64,000 nt of DNA from Sedimentibacter sp. MB31-C6 (GTDB lineage: Bacteria > Bacillota > Clostridia > Tissierellales > Sedimentibacteraceae), in assembly GCF_035934735.1 (NCBI RefSeq), contig NZ_CP142396.1, positions 1,736,001 through 1,800,000 on the forward strand. Reading direction: 5' to 3'. Position numbers and translations under genes: made by a program. Positions 24,401 through 32,869 of this stretch are shown piece after piece. The notes under the pieces were generated by a model that was given only the letters and a program-made list of their open reading frames with translations, did not search any database and had not been told where the DNA came from. Position 1 is the first letter of the stretch; every line of letters starts with the position of its first letter.

Positions 24401-24874
24401 ATGGGTTTTAATTATAGTAGAGAAAAGTTGATATTTGATAGAGAATGGGAAAAGTTATGTGGACAATACAAAAAAGCAGGAATGAGTGAGAAGGCAATAC
24501 AGGAGCTATATGAATTTGATTGGAGCTGGTTTCGTATGAGAAGAAACTACGAAAATCGTGTACAAGCTATACCAGAAGAAAATATAGATGAGCAAAATGC
24601 AGAAACACGCTCCAATTTATTTCAGAGGTTTGCATCTTTATCTACAAGTTTTGATGAAATGGAGTTTTCAGGACGTTATGCTTGGATAGATACTATTTCT
24701 GATGATGCACTTTCTAGAAAACTAAGAGATTTAAGTGATGATGAATTAGAACTTTTAACCTTATTGGCTATAGAAGGATATACGCAGCGTGAAATTGCAA
24801 GGAAAATGCACTGTTCACAAAATGCCATCTCTAAAAGATTAATCAAAATAAAAAGAATTTTAAAAGAAAAATAA
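24401..24874 (+). CDS. Sigma-70 region 4-like regulator
   Basis: A 157-residue protein with a C-terminal sigma-70 region 4 helix-turn-helix: DDELELLTLLAIEGYTQREI and ARKMHCSQNAISKRLIKIKR. The N-terminal 90 residues are helical (MGFNYSREKLIFDREWEKLC) and lack region 2, so it may act as an activator or anti-repressor rather than a full sigma factor. Such genes sit just before the recombinase module in Tn1549-like elements and probably drive excision or transfer genes. Translation is likely controlled by the upstream RBS-sequestering stem. Confidence 0.82.
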   Translation: MGFNYSREKLIFDREWEKLCGQYKKAGMSEKAIQELYEFDWSWFRMRRNYENRVQAIPEENIDEQNAETRSNLFQRFASLSTSFDEMEFSGRYAWIDTISDDALSRKLRDLSDDELELLTLLAIEGYTQREIARKMHCSQNAISKRLIKIKRILKEK

Positions 24875-24904
24875 AATATTTTCAAAAATGGTTGTCAAAA
24901 AGGT

Positions 24905-25445
24905 CTTCTCGTTGCCTACACATTGAGGGGATCTTTTTTATTCCCTGTCTTGTACTTTGAAAACTAAATATCCGATTACATAAATACGTTAGCTGATGAG
25001 CCAGAAATGGAAAAGCGACAATGGAGGATGCGCCAAGACCACCTGTAAGAGCAGAAATTTTAATCTCTGTTTTTATTAAAGTCGGCAAAGTAAGGTGCAA
25101 AGCGATACCCATCCGTCCCAAGAAACAATCTATGGTAGATTGTTCGCAATAACCTCATCAGCCTATAATGATACTTCTGCCCAGCCACAGACATCGCAAT
25201 GGGGGCAGCCAGCGGAGATCCCGGTGGAGGTGAGAGTCCTATGATGCAATAACTGCTAAAGCAGTTATAACCAATTGCAGTTTATGTAATCGCCCTATAA
25301 GTCTTGCTTGCAAGGCTTTGTGTGTTGGGGAAGGTAGTGTCTAAGTACAACACAAATTCTTAATATTAGAAGCAATGGGGATCGCTTGAAATAGACAAGA
25401 GTCTATTTATAAGTTTTTTATTTAAAATGGCGGTCCCTATTTTTG
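24905..25445 (+). ncRNA. Structured non-coding stretch, candidate RNA or excision region
   Basis: No convincing gene lies in the 640 bases between the sigma-like gene and the SHOCT-like gene. Instead there is a chain of short hairpins: CAATCTA/TAGATTG (25126-25142), CTGCCC/GGGCAG (25177-25208), ATAACTGC/GCAGTTAT (25249-25268), AGTCTTGC/GCAAGGCT (25300-25317) and AAATAGAC/GTCTATTT (25389-25408), the last followed by a T-rich run. G+C is higher than in flanking DNA. It could be a structured RNA, a long leader for the recombinase operon, or protein-binding sites used in excision. No known RNA family is recognised. Confidence 0.45.
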
Positions 25446-25512
25446 TGATATTAAAAAGATGAAAAATACTTACATAAACAATAATAAAATTTACATGAAT
25501 GGAGGAATGGTG

Positions 25513-25674
25513 ATGACAAAAGAGCAAACAGCGAAAGAAGTAGAATATAAAATGGCTTTAAAACTGCTAAAGATCTTACTTTGTAGAGGAATTATAACGG
25601 ATGTAGAATATGCAAAAATTGATGAATTAAATCGTCAGACCTTTTCTCCACAACTTGCAAAAGTATATGTGTAA
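25513..25674 (+). CDS. SHOCT-like small protein before recombinases
   Basis: A 53-residue protein (KEQTAKEVEYKMALKLLKIL, then CRGIITDVEYAKIDELNRQ) with a C-terminal pattern of the SHOCT type, a short helical hairpin found at the ends of many proteins. Small SHOCT-like genes commonly precede serine recombinase genes in clostridial ICEs. I choose ATG 25513, with GGAGGAATGGTG upstream, over the longer frame from 25459. It lies 81 bases before the first recombinase and may serve as an excision cofactor; this is inferred from position. Confidence 0.65.
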   Translation: MTKEQTAKEVEYKMALKLLKILLCRGIITDVEYAKIDELNRQTFSPQLAKVYV

Positions 25675-25755
25675 TAACACTAGCTATATTTGAATTCTTG
25701 TGATAATGTGTGTTGCTAACAGGAACTAAAGTTCTAAAGGAAAGGAGGAAAAACC

Positions 25756-27345
25756 ATGGCAAAGAAAGTAAGAAAAATAGAACCTGTAAAGCAAAAGGTA
25801 ATCTTAGAATTACAACCTAAAAAACGAGTTTGTGCCTACTGCAGAGTAAGTACTGATTCAAGAGAACAACAGAATTCCTTTTCTGCACAAGTAGAATATT
25901 ACAAGACTTTTATCGGAAAAAGAGATGACTGGGAATACACAGGAATCTACGCTGATGAAGCCAAAAGTGGTACACAAGTAAAAAAACGTGATGAATTTCT
26001 ACGGATGATAAAAGACTGTGAAGACGGCAAAATTGATATGATCATTACAAAATCCGTCACAAGGTTTGCTAGAAATACAGTAGACAGTATTGAGGCTATC
26101 AGAAAGCTAAAAGCACTTGGTATCGGGGTATATTTTGAAAAAGAACATATTAATACCCTATCAGAAAAAAGTGAGCAGATGATCACCATACTAAGCTCTC
26201 TTGCACAAGGAGAGGCAGAAAGCATCTCCACTAATAACAAGTGGGCAGTTAAAAAGAGATTTCAAGATGGAACATTTAAACTTAGCGATCCTGCTTATGG
26301 ATATACCAAGGATGAAGATGGAAATCTAATAATAAAAGAAGATGAAGCAAAGATTGTCCGTAGAATTTTTCATGAATATCTAAATGGCAAAGGCTCATAT
26401 GTAATAGCAAGGTATTTAAATGACGATAATGTCCCAACGATACGTTCAGCAGAAGAATGGCAAGACAGTGTAGTAAAAGAAATCTTACAAAATCCCATCT
26501 ACGAGGGAGACTTATTATTACAAAAGACATATACAACTGAGGTACTTCCCTTTGAAAGAAAAACAAATAAAGGGGAACTGCCTCAGTATTTTATTGAAAA
26601 CAATCACGAACCCATTATTACAAGAAAAGAAGGGCGGATGGTCCGAGATATTTATGAATATCGAAGAAATCAAATGGGAGTAGATGATAGTGGAAAATAC
26701 CAAAACAGATATGAATTTAGCAGCAAAATCATCTGCAAGGAATGTGGTAACATTTTTAGGAGACAAAAGATTTATATCGGTAAACCGTATGAAAAAATTC
26801 AGTGGTGCTGTGTCCAGCATATAAGGGATATAAGTAAATGCAGTATGAAAGCTGTAAGGGAGGATATTATAAAAGAAACCTTCCTAACCATGTGGAATAA
26901 ACTTCTAAGCAATCATACAGATATTTTATATCCACTACTTGAATCCTTGAAGAATTTAAGAACTGATCATGAGCAGGAAGAAGAAATTAAAAAACTAAAT
27001 AATAGAATTATGGAATTAACAGAGCAGAGTCATATCCTTAGTAGAGTTGTATCTAAAGGATATATTGACTCTGCTATTTTTATAGAAAGACAAAATGCTC
27101 TGACTGTAGAACTTGAAGCCATTAAGAAAATGAGGAATCAATGTCTTGATGATAACGGTTATGAAAAAGAAATCGTAGGAACAGTAAGGCTGCTAGAAAT
27201 AATAAGGTATAATCCAGAGATTATAGAAAAGTATGACGAAAACCTATTTATCCATACAGTGGAAAATATCATTATCGGAGAAAATAGTGAGATTACCTTC
27301 AAGCTAATAAACAACCTAGAACTGACAGAGTATTATGGAAAGTGA
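25756..27345 (+). CDS. Large serine recombinase (first)
   Basis: A 529-residue large serine recombinase. The catalytic domain has CAYCRVSTDSREQQ with nucleophile Ser32 and the Arg-containing block MIITKSVTRFARNT near residues 95-108. A recombinase domain and a zinc-ribbon (CKECGNIF, and later Cys pair) follow, with a coiled coil near 400-440. Enzymes of this class integrate and excise elements through 2-base staggered cuts. It starts at ATG 25756 behind AAAGGAGG. Three recombinase genes in a row end the element. Confidence 0.9.
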   Translation: MAKKVRKIEPVKQKVILELQPKKRVCAYCRVSTDSREQQNSFSAQVEYYKTFIGKRDDWEYTGIYADEAKSGTQVKKRDEFLRMIKDCEDGKIDMIITKSVTRFARNTVDSIEAIRKLKALGIGVYFEKEHINTLSEKSEQMITILSSLAQGEAESISTNNKWAVKKRFQDGTFKLSDPAYGYTKDEDGNLIIKEDEAKIVRRIFHEYLNGKGSYVIARYLNDDNVPTIRSAEEWQDSVVKEILQNPIYEGDLLLQKTYTTEVLPFERKTNKGELPQYFIENNHEPIITRKEGRMVRDIYEYRRNQMGVDDSGKYQNRYEFSSKIICKECGNIFRRQKIYIGKPYEKIQWCCVQHIRDISKCSMKAVREDIIKETFLTMWNKLLSNHTDILYPLLESLKNLRTDHEQEEEIKKLNNRIMELTEQSHILSRVVSKGYIDSAIFIERQNALTVELEAIKKMRNQCLDDNGYEKEIVGTVRLLEIIRYNPEIIEKYDENLFIHTVENIIIGENSEITFKLINNLELTEYYGK

Positions 27346-27355
27346 GGTGAGGTAG

Positions 27356-28276
27356 ATGTTGCAAAGACATATGCCACATGGCTATAAGATAGAAGATGGA
27401 AAAGTAATATTTGATGATGAAAGGGCAGCAGTAATAAAAAAGATATTTGAGGAGTACCATAAAGGATCATCTTTACATGCCATAGCAAAAGAGCTTACAA
27501 ATGCCGGATTTTTAAATGCTAATAACAAATCTAATTGGAATCATGGCTCCGTAGGAAAGATACTTCAAAATATTAAGTACTTAGGAGATGACTTCTATCC
27601 TCGGATGATAGACAAGGAAATCTTTGAATCTGTGCAGAAAAGAAGAAAGAAAAAAGAGCAAGAACTAGGAAGAACCCTACAACCAAATAGTATGAAAAAT
27701 CAAAGCATTTTTAGTAGCAAATTAAAATGTGGTGAGTGTGGTGATATCTACCGTAAATACATTGAACATGCTGGCAGACCATCCGAGAAGAGCAATTGGA
27801 AATGTAAAAGATACATCTACCAAAATAGAGTACACTGCAGAAACTTATTTTTAACTGAAAAAGATATAGAAACTATCTTTATATCAGCAACTAATAAAAT
27901 CATATCAAGAATGTGGATGCTAGATAAAGAGAAGAAAAAAGAGCCTCCAAGGATGACTTTGGAAATTAGAAAGCTGGAAGAACGAATTAAAGAGTTAGAG
28001 GAAGAAGAACATTTCTCATCAAAGGAATTATCAGAGCTAATCTTTAAAAGGGCAAAGGCTTATTATAGCATCACTAAAATAGATGATTATGATTATAACA
28101 CTGAAAAAATAAAACAATCTCTGGCTGAGAAAGAACAGCTAACAGAGTTTGATGAAGATATATTTATAGCCATAATAAAGCAGATAGTTATTTATAAAGA
28201 TGGAAGAATCCTAGTAGAATTTATCAATGGCATAACTATGGAGGAATATCATGAGAAAATAAGAGAGGATGAATGA
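27356..28276 (+). CDS. Recombinase-like protein lacking the catalytic domain
   Basis: A 306-residue protein related to the C-terminal half of large serine recombinases. It begins directly in the recombinase domain (MPHGYKIEDGKVIFDDERAA, then KKIFEEYHKGSSLHAIAKEL), followed by a zinc ribbon (KCGECGDIYRKY) and a coiled coil. The approximately 150-residue catalytic domain with the nucleophilic Ser is absent. There is a good RBS (GTGAGGTGAGGTAG) and the frame is intact, so this is a dedicated architecture rather than a decayed copy. It probably acts as a DNA-binding accessory subunit for attachment-site choice or directionality. Confidence 0.85.
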   Translation: MLQRHMPHGYKIEDGKVIFDDERAAVIKKIFEEYHKGSSLHAIAKELTNAGFLNANNKSNWNHGSVGKILQNIKYLGDDFYPRMIDKEIFESVQKRRKKKEQELGRTLQPNSMKNQSIFSSKLKCGECGDIYRKYIEHAGRPSEKSNWKCKRYIYQNRVHCRNLFLTEKDIETIFISATNKIISRMWMLDKEKKKEPPRMTLEIRKLEERIKELEEEEHFSSKELSELIFKRAKAYYSITKIDDYDYNTEKIKQSLAEKEQLTEFDEDIFIAIIKQIVIYKDGRILVEFINGITMEEYHEKIREDE

Positions 28277-28277
28277 A

Positions 28278-29936
28278 ATGGCAGTAGCAGTAGCAAAAAA
28301 GAATGTAGCATTTATACCAGCACAAACCATATATGACAGGAATGTAAGGGTGGAGCTAAAAACCCTAAGAGTAGCAGCTTACTGTAGAGTTAGTACCACC
28401 TTAGAACAACAGGAGGGCAGTTATGAGGCTCAAATATCCTACTACACAGAGAAAATTAAAAGCAACCCAAATTGGAAGAGTGCAGGGATTTATGCAGATG
28501 ATGGAAAGTCAGCCACGAATACAAAAAAGAGAGATGATTTTAATGCTATGATTGATGACTGTATGGCTGGAAAAATAGACATGGTCATAACAAAATCAGT
28601 CAGTAGATTTGCAAGAAATACAGTAGACTCCCTTCAGACCATAAGAAAACTTAAAGAAAAGAATATCGCCATATTTTTTGAAAAAGAGGGTGTTAATACC
28701 TTAGAAAGTACAGGAGAATTACTGATTACTATCTTAAGCAGTCAAGCACAGGAAGAAAGCAGAAACCTAAGTGAAAATACAAAATGGGGCTTAACAAGAA
28801 GATATGAAAATGGAATTGTCACCATCAATCACAAGAAGTTTATGGGATATACCAAAGATGAAAAAGGTGAACTTATCATAGTACCTGAACAAGCAGAGAT
28901 AGTGAAACGAATTTTTAGAATGTATTTAGAAGGAAGTAGTATTGGGGAGATTACGAAAGCTCTGGAGGCAGATAAAATCAAAACAGTCACAGGAAAGGAA
29001 ACATGGCATCCTGGTGTAATTGAAAAAATGTTAGTCAATGAAAAATATATGGGTGATGCCCTAATGCAGAAGACCTATACCGTAGACTTCCTAACAAAGA
29101 AACGAGTAAAGAATAACGGAATCGCACCTCAGTATTATATAGAAGATAACCATGAGGCCATTATACCAAAGGAATTATTTTATAAGGTACAGGAAGAAAA
29201 AGCTAGAAGAGCCAGTCTGAATAAAGCGGCAGTTACAAGAAAAACAAATAAATTAAAAAAGGAAAAGAGCAAATTCAGCTCCAAATATGCACTAACAGAA
29301 ATCTTAGCATGTGCCGAATGTGGACATCCCTACCGTAGGCAGACATGGTCAAAATATGGACAAAAAAGTGCAGTATGGCGATGTGAGAACAGGCTAAAGA
29401 ATGGAACAAAGGCATCTTGCAAGCACTCACCTACCTTAAAAGAAGAACCTCTACATAATGCCATTATGACTGCTATTAATAAGGTAGTAGAAAACAATGG
29501 AGATTTTATAGGGGCTTTCAGAGAAAATGTCATCAGGGTTATCGGTGGATACTCTACTAAAGATATCCCAACAGAATATGATGAGCAGATCGAATCTCTG
29601 CAAAAAGAGATACTAACCTTAATCGAAGAAAACGCAAAACAAGGAGCTGTAGCAGAAGATTTTGATGGTGAGTACAAAAGGATATCAGAGAAGATAAACG
29701 AGCTTAAACAGGCAAAATTAAAGGTTGTAAGGGAAAAGAAACAGGCTGAGAACTATAAACAAAAACTAACAGAAATGGACAGTACCCTAAAGACTGTAAA
29801 ACCACAGGTAAGAGAGTTTGATGAAGACTTAGTCAGAAGATTAATAAACACCATTAAGGTGAATAAGGGAGAGAGACTGGAGATACAGTTTGAATCAGGC
29901 ATCGTCATGGAACATACGATAGATCATTATGAATAG
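28278..29936 (+). CDS. Large serine recombinase (third)
   Basis: A 552-residue large serine recombinase with an intact catalytic domain: VAAYCRVSTTLEQQEGSYEA with Ser39, and MVITKSVSRFARNT. A recombinase domain, a zinc ribbon (CAECGHPYRRQ) and a long coiled coil near the C-terminus follow. It is clearly related to the first recombinase, suggesting duplication and specialisation. I prefer ATG 28278 over 28269 because of the spacing to GAGAGG. It starts one base after the stop of the middle gene. The element probably ends shortly downstream. Confidence 0.9.
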   Translation: MAVAVAKKNVAFIPAQTIYDRNVRVELKTLRVAAYCRVSTTLEQQEGSYEAQISYYTEKIKSNPNWKSAGIYADDGKSATNTKKRDDFNAMIDDCMAGKIDMVITKSVSRFARNTVDSLQTIRKLKEKNIAIFFEKEGVNTLESTGELLITILSSQAQEESRNLSENTKWGLTRRYENGIVTINHKKFMGYTKDEKGELIIVPEQAEIVKRIFRMYLEGSSIGEITKALEADKIKTVTGKETWHPGVIEKMLVNEKYMGDALMQKTYTVDFLTKKRVKNNGIAPQYYIEDNHEAIIPKELFYKVQEEKARRASLNKAAVTRKTNKLKKEKSKFSSKYALTEILACAECGHPYRRQTWSKYGQKSAVWRCENRLKNGTKASCKHSPTLKEEPLHNAIMTAINKVVENNGDFIGAFRENVIRVIGGYSTKDIPTEYDEQIESLQKEILTLIEENAKQGAVAEDFDGEYKRISEKINELKQAKLKVVREKKQAENYKQKLTEMDSTLKTVKPQVREFDEDLVRRLINTIKVNKGERLEIQFESGIVMEHTIDHYE

Positions 29937-29992
29937 GAATGGCAGGGGCAGTGACAAGGATAATGGTAAGTTACTGCTCTTGAAGAAAGGGG

Positions 29993-30047
29993 AATCTGTT
30001 AAGACTAAAGTCCTCAGAGAAACTGAGGGTTTTAGTCTTAACAGATT
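29993..30047. terminator. 55-base palindrome after the recombinase operon
   Basis: Arms 29993-30009 and 30031-30047 (AATCTGTTAAGACTAAA and its exact complement) pair perfectly over 17 bases, and inner CCTCAG/CTGAGG (30012-30017 and 30023-30028) extends the stem. It follows the last recombinase gene by 57 bases. It can act as a bidirectional terminator. The length also allows a protein-binding site near the ICE end. No T-run follows. Confidence 0.65.
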
Positions 30048-30598
30048 GCTACTTGCAACAGAAGATATTGCTCTTTGATTTGTGTATAACTTTCTATTTG
30101 ATATACAGTGCTTAGAGGGATTTATCGGTAGCAATTATGCCCCATAGATAAGTTGTCTATAAAGTGAAGAGGATTTTTTTATGAATCTACAGATAATTGA
30201 CTTTTCAAGATACAACCGTTAACATTTGAACTTAGTTTTAATCTCAAATGTTTTGAATATACGCAGAAATAAATGCCTTTTTATTCTAGTAATCTGTAAA
30301 TTATCCAAATAATAGTTACCAGTGAAACTAGCCAATAGTCTTTTCCGCTTTAATAGCAGAATACACAGCGTATATTGATTCCGACAATACAACAAGTTTG
30401 GTATATAGAAGATTGCTTTGCTTACCTGCTCATATGTTGCAAGCAAATCACCATAAATTATAAATTTGTACATTGTGAAAGCAGGAGGGTGAGACAGTCC
30501 CCTGCTTTTGATTATTGTGGATTAGTTTTATTAAACTGCTTCTATCTTTTTTAAAATTTTATTTGTAGATTATAGTTAAGGTCCAATTAATTTAGATA
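30048..30598. other. Non-coding boundary region between ICE and redox cluster
   Basis: Apart from a terminator-like hairpin at 30478-30509, this 550-base AT-rich stretch shows no convincing gene. An 84-codon frame on the minus strand (30219-30473) has no ribosome binding site and a Cys/Phe/Lys-rich composition that does not look like protein. The right end of the ICE probably falls between 29937 and here, but I could not identify the attachment site. Confidence 0.5.
30478..30509. terminator. Rho-independent terminator
   Basis: AAAGCAGG (30478-30485) pairs with CCTGCTTT (30501-30508), followed by TTTTGATTATT. It lies 90 bases downstream of the leftward HxlR gene and could end its transcript, or one coming from the ICE. 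Confidence 0.65.
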
Positions 30599-30934
30599 CT
30601 ATAATTTAATATCATGATCAATAGCATACTTATTACCCCATTTGCACATTTCCTCAAGCGTAACTTGTAAGTTTCTTCCATATTCCGTTATAGAATATTC
30701 AACCTTTGGTGGCACTTCTGGATATACTTTCCTTGTTATTAAATTATCACGTTCCATCTCTCGGAGCTGAGTTGTAAGCATTTTTGGGGTAATATCAGGA
30801 ATTAATCTTTTAACCTCAGAAAATCTTTTTGTACCCATATTTAGATACCAAAGAATTCTAATTTTCCATTTACCACCGATTAAATCCATAGTTAGTTCCA
30901 TTGAGCAACTGTATTTATTCTTTAAATCTGACAT
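30599..30934 (-). CDS. HxlR-family (MarR/DUF24-type) regulator
   Basis: A 111-residue HxlR/DUF24 winged-helix regulator. Hallmarks are MDLIGGKWKIRILWYL, the HTH region RFSEVKRLIPDITPKMLTTQ and the wing YPEVPPKVEYSITEYG. Members such as YodB and HypR sense quinones, aldehydes or disulfide stress through an N-terminal Cys; here Cys10 (KYSCSME) precedes the conserved block in a comparable place. The gene is divergent from the nitroreductase-led redox cluster and probably controls it. A related regulator is encoded at 40771. Confidence 0.88.
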   Translation of the reverse strand: MSDLKNKYSCSMELTMDLIGGKWKIRILWYLNMGTKRFSEVKRLIPDITPKMLTTQLREMERDNLITRKVYPEVPPKVEYSITEYGRNLQVTLEEMCKWGNKYAIDHDIKL

Positions 30935-30990
30935 TTTGTAACCTCCGTATTTTTAAAATAACATGGTATCGTTTTATATACTATGTGACA

Positions 30991-31031
30991 AAAAAGTGCG
31001 TACTTGTGATTTGGGATTGTTGTAGTATAAT
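30991..31031 (+). promoter_or_regulatory. Promoter and HxlR operator of the redox cluster
   Basis: TTGTGA (31004-31009) and TATAAT (31026-31031) with a 16-base spacer form a likely promoter about 107 bases before the first nitroreductase. The sequence AAAGTGCGTACT (30993-31004) overlaps the -35 and recurs as its reverse complement at 40725-40736 in front of the second HxlR gene. It is therefore a good candidate HxlR binding site. Confidence 0.65.
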
Positions 31032-31137
31032 CATAACATACAGTATATAAAAAAACAATATTACTTATTTGGTGATAAAAATGTTTCAAAATAAACAAGC
31101 TGAAAATTTAAAGTTTTTTTATAAGGAGGTCGTATAA

Positions 31138-31644
31138 ATGGAAGTGATTTTTAACAGAAGAAGCATAAGAAAATATGTGGATAAACCAGTTGAAAAGGAA
31201 AAAATGGAAAAACTTTTAAGAGCAGCAATGCAGGCACCATCAGCAGGAAACCAACAGCCTTGGGAGTTTATAATCGTTGAAGATAAGGAGGTGTTAAAAA
31301 AGTTATCTGAGGCAAGTCCATATTCAAAAATGGTTGCAAATTCACCAGTTACAGTTGTTCTTTTATCAAGAAAAGAGGGAGTGAAATTCCCCCCTTGTAT
31401 ACCACAAGATATGGGGGCTGCTGCAGAAAATCTTCTTTTAGAAGCAGTACAGTTAGGACTTGGGGCAGTTTGGCTTGGAATTGCACCTGTTCAAGAAAGA
31501 ATGAATTATATAAAGGACCTATTTAGTTTGCCCGAAAGTATTGAACCTTTTGCATTAATACCAGTAGGATATCCAGATGGTCAGAAAAATGAATTTGTAG
31601 ATAGATTTGATGCAACAAGAATTCATTATGAAAATTGGAAATAA
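31138..31644 (+). CDS. Nitroreductase family FMN oxidoreductase (first)
   Basis: A 168-residue nitroreductase. FMN-binding features are NRRSIRKYVDKPV at the start, MQAPSAGNQQPWEFI near residues 32-46 and AVQLGLGAVWLGIAP near 100-114. Such enzymes reduce nitro compounds, quinones or flavins with NAD(P)H. It starts at ATG 31138 behind AAGGAGGTCGTATAA and is the first gene behind the HxlR-controlled promoter. The minimal size fits the short clostridial subgroup without inserts. Confidence 0.9.
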   Translation: MEVIFNRRSIRKYVDKPVEKEKMEKLLRAAMQAPSAGNQQPWEFIIVEDKEVLKKLSEASPYSKMVANSPVTVVLLSRKEGVKFPPCIPQDMGAAAENLLLEAVQLGLGAVWLGIAPVQERMNYIKDLFSLPESIEPFALIPVGYPDGQKNEFVDRFDATRIHYENWK

Positions 31645-31669
31645 ATGATTAATCATAGGAGGTTTACAA

Positions 31670-31891
31670 ATGGAAAATATGATATTAAAAGCATTGGAAA
31701 AGATTCGCCCAGCATTACAAAGAGACGGTGGAGATGTAAAATTTGTTGATGTTAACGATGAAGGAGTTGTTAGGGTTCAGCTTCAGGGGGCGTGCGGCAA
31801 TTGTCCGGGCGCATTAATGACCATTAAAATGTTTATTGAACAAGTTTTAAAGGAAGAAGTACCTGGAGTTAAAGAAGTTATAGGAGTTTAG
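31670..31891 (+). CDS. NifU-like C-terminal domain protein (Fe-S scaffold)
   Basis: A 73-residue stand-alone NifU C-terminal (Nfu) domain. The cluster-binding pair is in QGACGNCPGALMTIK (Cys42 and Cys45), and the N-terminal helix carries the family start ALEKIRPALQRDGGDV. It carries or delivers an Fe-S cluster. It starts at ATG 31670 behind ATAGGAGGT, 25 bases after the nitroreductase. In this operon it may repair clusters damaged by electrophiles or serve an Fe-S enzyme of the group. Confidence 0.9.
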   Translation: MENMILKALEKIRPALQRDGGDVKFVDVNDEGVVRVQLQGACGNCPGALMTIKMFIEQVLKEEVPGVKEVIGV

Positions 31892-31927
31892 CATAAAAAT
31901 ATAAACTATAAAAAGGAGTGGAATTGT

Positions 31928-32215
31928 ATGATAAATGTTATAGCAAAAAATTTTGCTAAAAAAGCTAAAATTGAGAATGTTTTAGAGTTAGCAAAGGAAT
32001 TAGTAGAAACAACGGTAAAAGAAGATGGCTGTATAAAGTATGAAATGTATCAGGATGAGAAAAATCCAAGTATCTTGATCATGATAGAAGAGTGGGAAAC
32101 AATGGAAGACCTAAATAATCATATGTCTTCAGAGCATTTTAAAAAAATTGTTCCGAAAATGAATGAATATATGGATCAAAAGCCTGAACTGAATATTTGC
32201 AAAAAAGTACTTTAA
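31928..32215 (+). CDS. Putative quinol monooxygenase (ABM domain)
   Basis: A 95-residue ABM-domain protein of the YgiN type. The family pattern is visible in MINVIAKNFAKKAKIENVLE, DGCIKYEMYQD and LIMIEEWETMEDLNNHMSSE. ABM proteins are small dimeric barrels that often oxidise or protect quinols. It starts at ATG 31928 behind AAAGGAGTGGAATTGT. It belongs with the nitroreductases in a presumed quinone/electrophile stress operon. Confidence 0.87.
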   Translation: MINVIAKNFAKKAKIENVLELAKELVETTVKEDGCIKYEMYQDEKNPSILIMIEEWETMEDLNNHMSSEHFKKIVPKMNEYMDQKPELNICKKVL

Positions 32216-32286
32216 GAATTTATGAAGTTTTGATGTAAAATAAGATATTAGACAAAATTTAATAATTAATGAAGGAGTTTATAGGA

Positions 32287-32841
32287 ATGGAAAACGAGGT
32301 AATTAAAGCAATAAGAAATAGAAGAAGTACAAGAAAGTATAAAGATAAACAAATCAGTGAAGAAGAATTGCAAACATTATTAGATGCTGGTATACAAGCT
32401 CCCAGTGCAAACAACTCACAATCGTGGCATTTTACAGTAATACAAGATAGAGATATGATTAACTTTATTAGTGATAAGTCAAAAGAAGTGATGCTCAAAA
32501 GTGATAATGAAAACATAGTAAATATTGGGAAAAACGCTGTAAATATATTTTATAATGCACCTACTTTAATAATCGTATCAGGCAAAAAAGAGGTTAGTTC
32601 ATACTCGGTTGATTGTTCAGCAGCAATTGAAAATATGCTGATAGCCGCCGAAAGTATAGGTTTAGGAACTGTATGGGTAGGACTCAGTAGGTTCTTCTTT
32701 ACACTTAGTGATGAGATTAAAAAATTAAAATTACCTGATGGATATGAACCGTTTTATGCTGTAGCAGTCGGTTATAAAGAAAATGATAGTGTTTTAGGAC
32801 CATCAAAAAGAAATAGGGAAGTTATCAATTATATAAGATAA
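32287..32841 (+). CDS. Nitroreductase family protein (second)
   Basis: A 184-residue nitroreductase: RNRRSTRKYKDKQISEEEL, GIQAPSANNSQSWHFTVIQ and AAESIGLGTVWVGL give the FMN site. I choose ATG 32287 (MENEVIKAIRNRRS), which lies an acceptable distance from GAAGGAG; the frame from 32269 has no upstream site. It is distinct in sequence from the first and third nitroreductases of the cluster, so these are three separate family members rather than recent copies. Confidence 0.88.
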   Translation: MENEVIKAIRNRRSTRKYKDKQISEEELQTLLDAGIQAPSANNSQSWHFTVIQDRDMINFISDKSKEVMLKSDNENIVNIGKNAVNIFYNAPTLIIVSGKKEVSSYSVDCSAAIENMLIAAESIGLGTVWVGLSRFFFTLSDEIKKLKLPDGYEPFYAVAVGYKENDSVLGPSKRNREVINYIR

Positions 32842-32869
32842 TATATAATTTTGAATCGAAGGAGAAATT

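Noticed and set aside
24905-25445. tRNA or rRNA gene or group II intron
   Set aside because: No cloverleaf, no rRNA signature and no intron-encoded reverse transcriptase or domain V motif was found.
25756-29936. Possibility that the middle recombinase is a pseudogene
   Set aside because: It has an intact frame, its own ribosome binding site and tight coupling to the third gene, so a dedicated accessory protein fits better.
30219-30473. 84-codon minus-strand frame in the ICE boundary region
   Set aside because: No ribosome binding site, no recognisable domain and composition expected from random AT-rich DNA.
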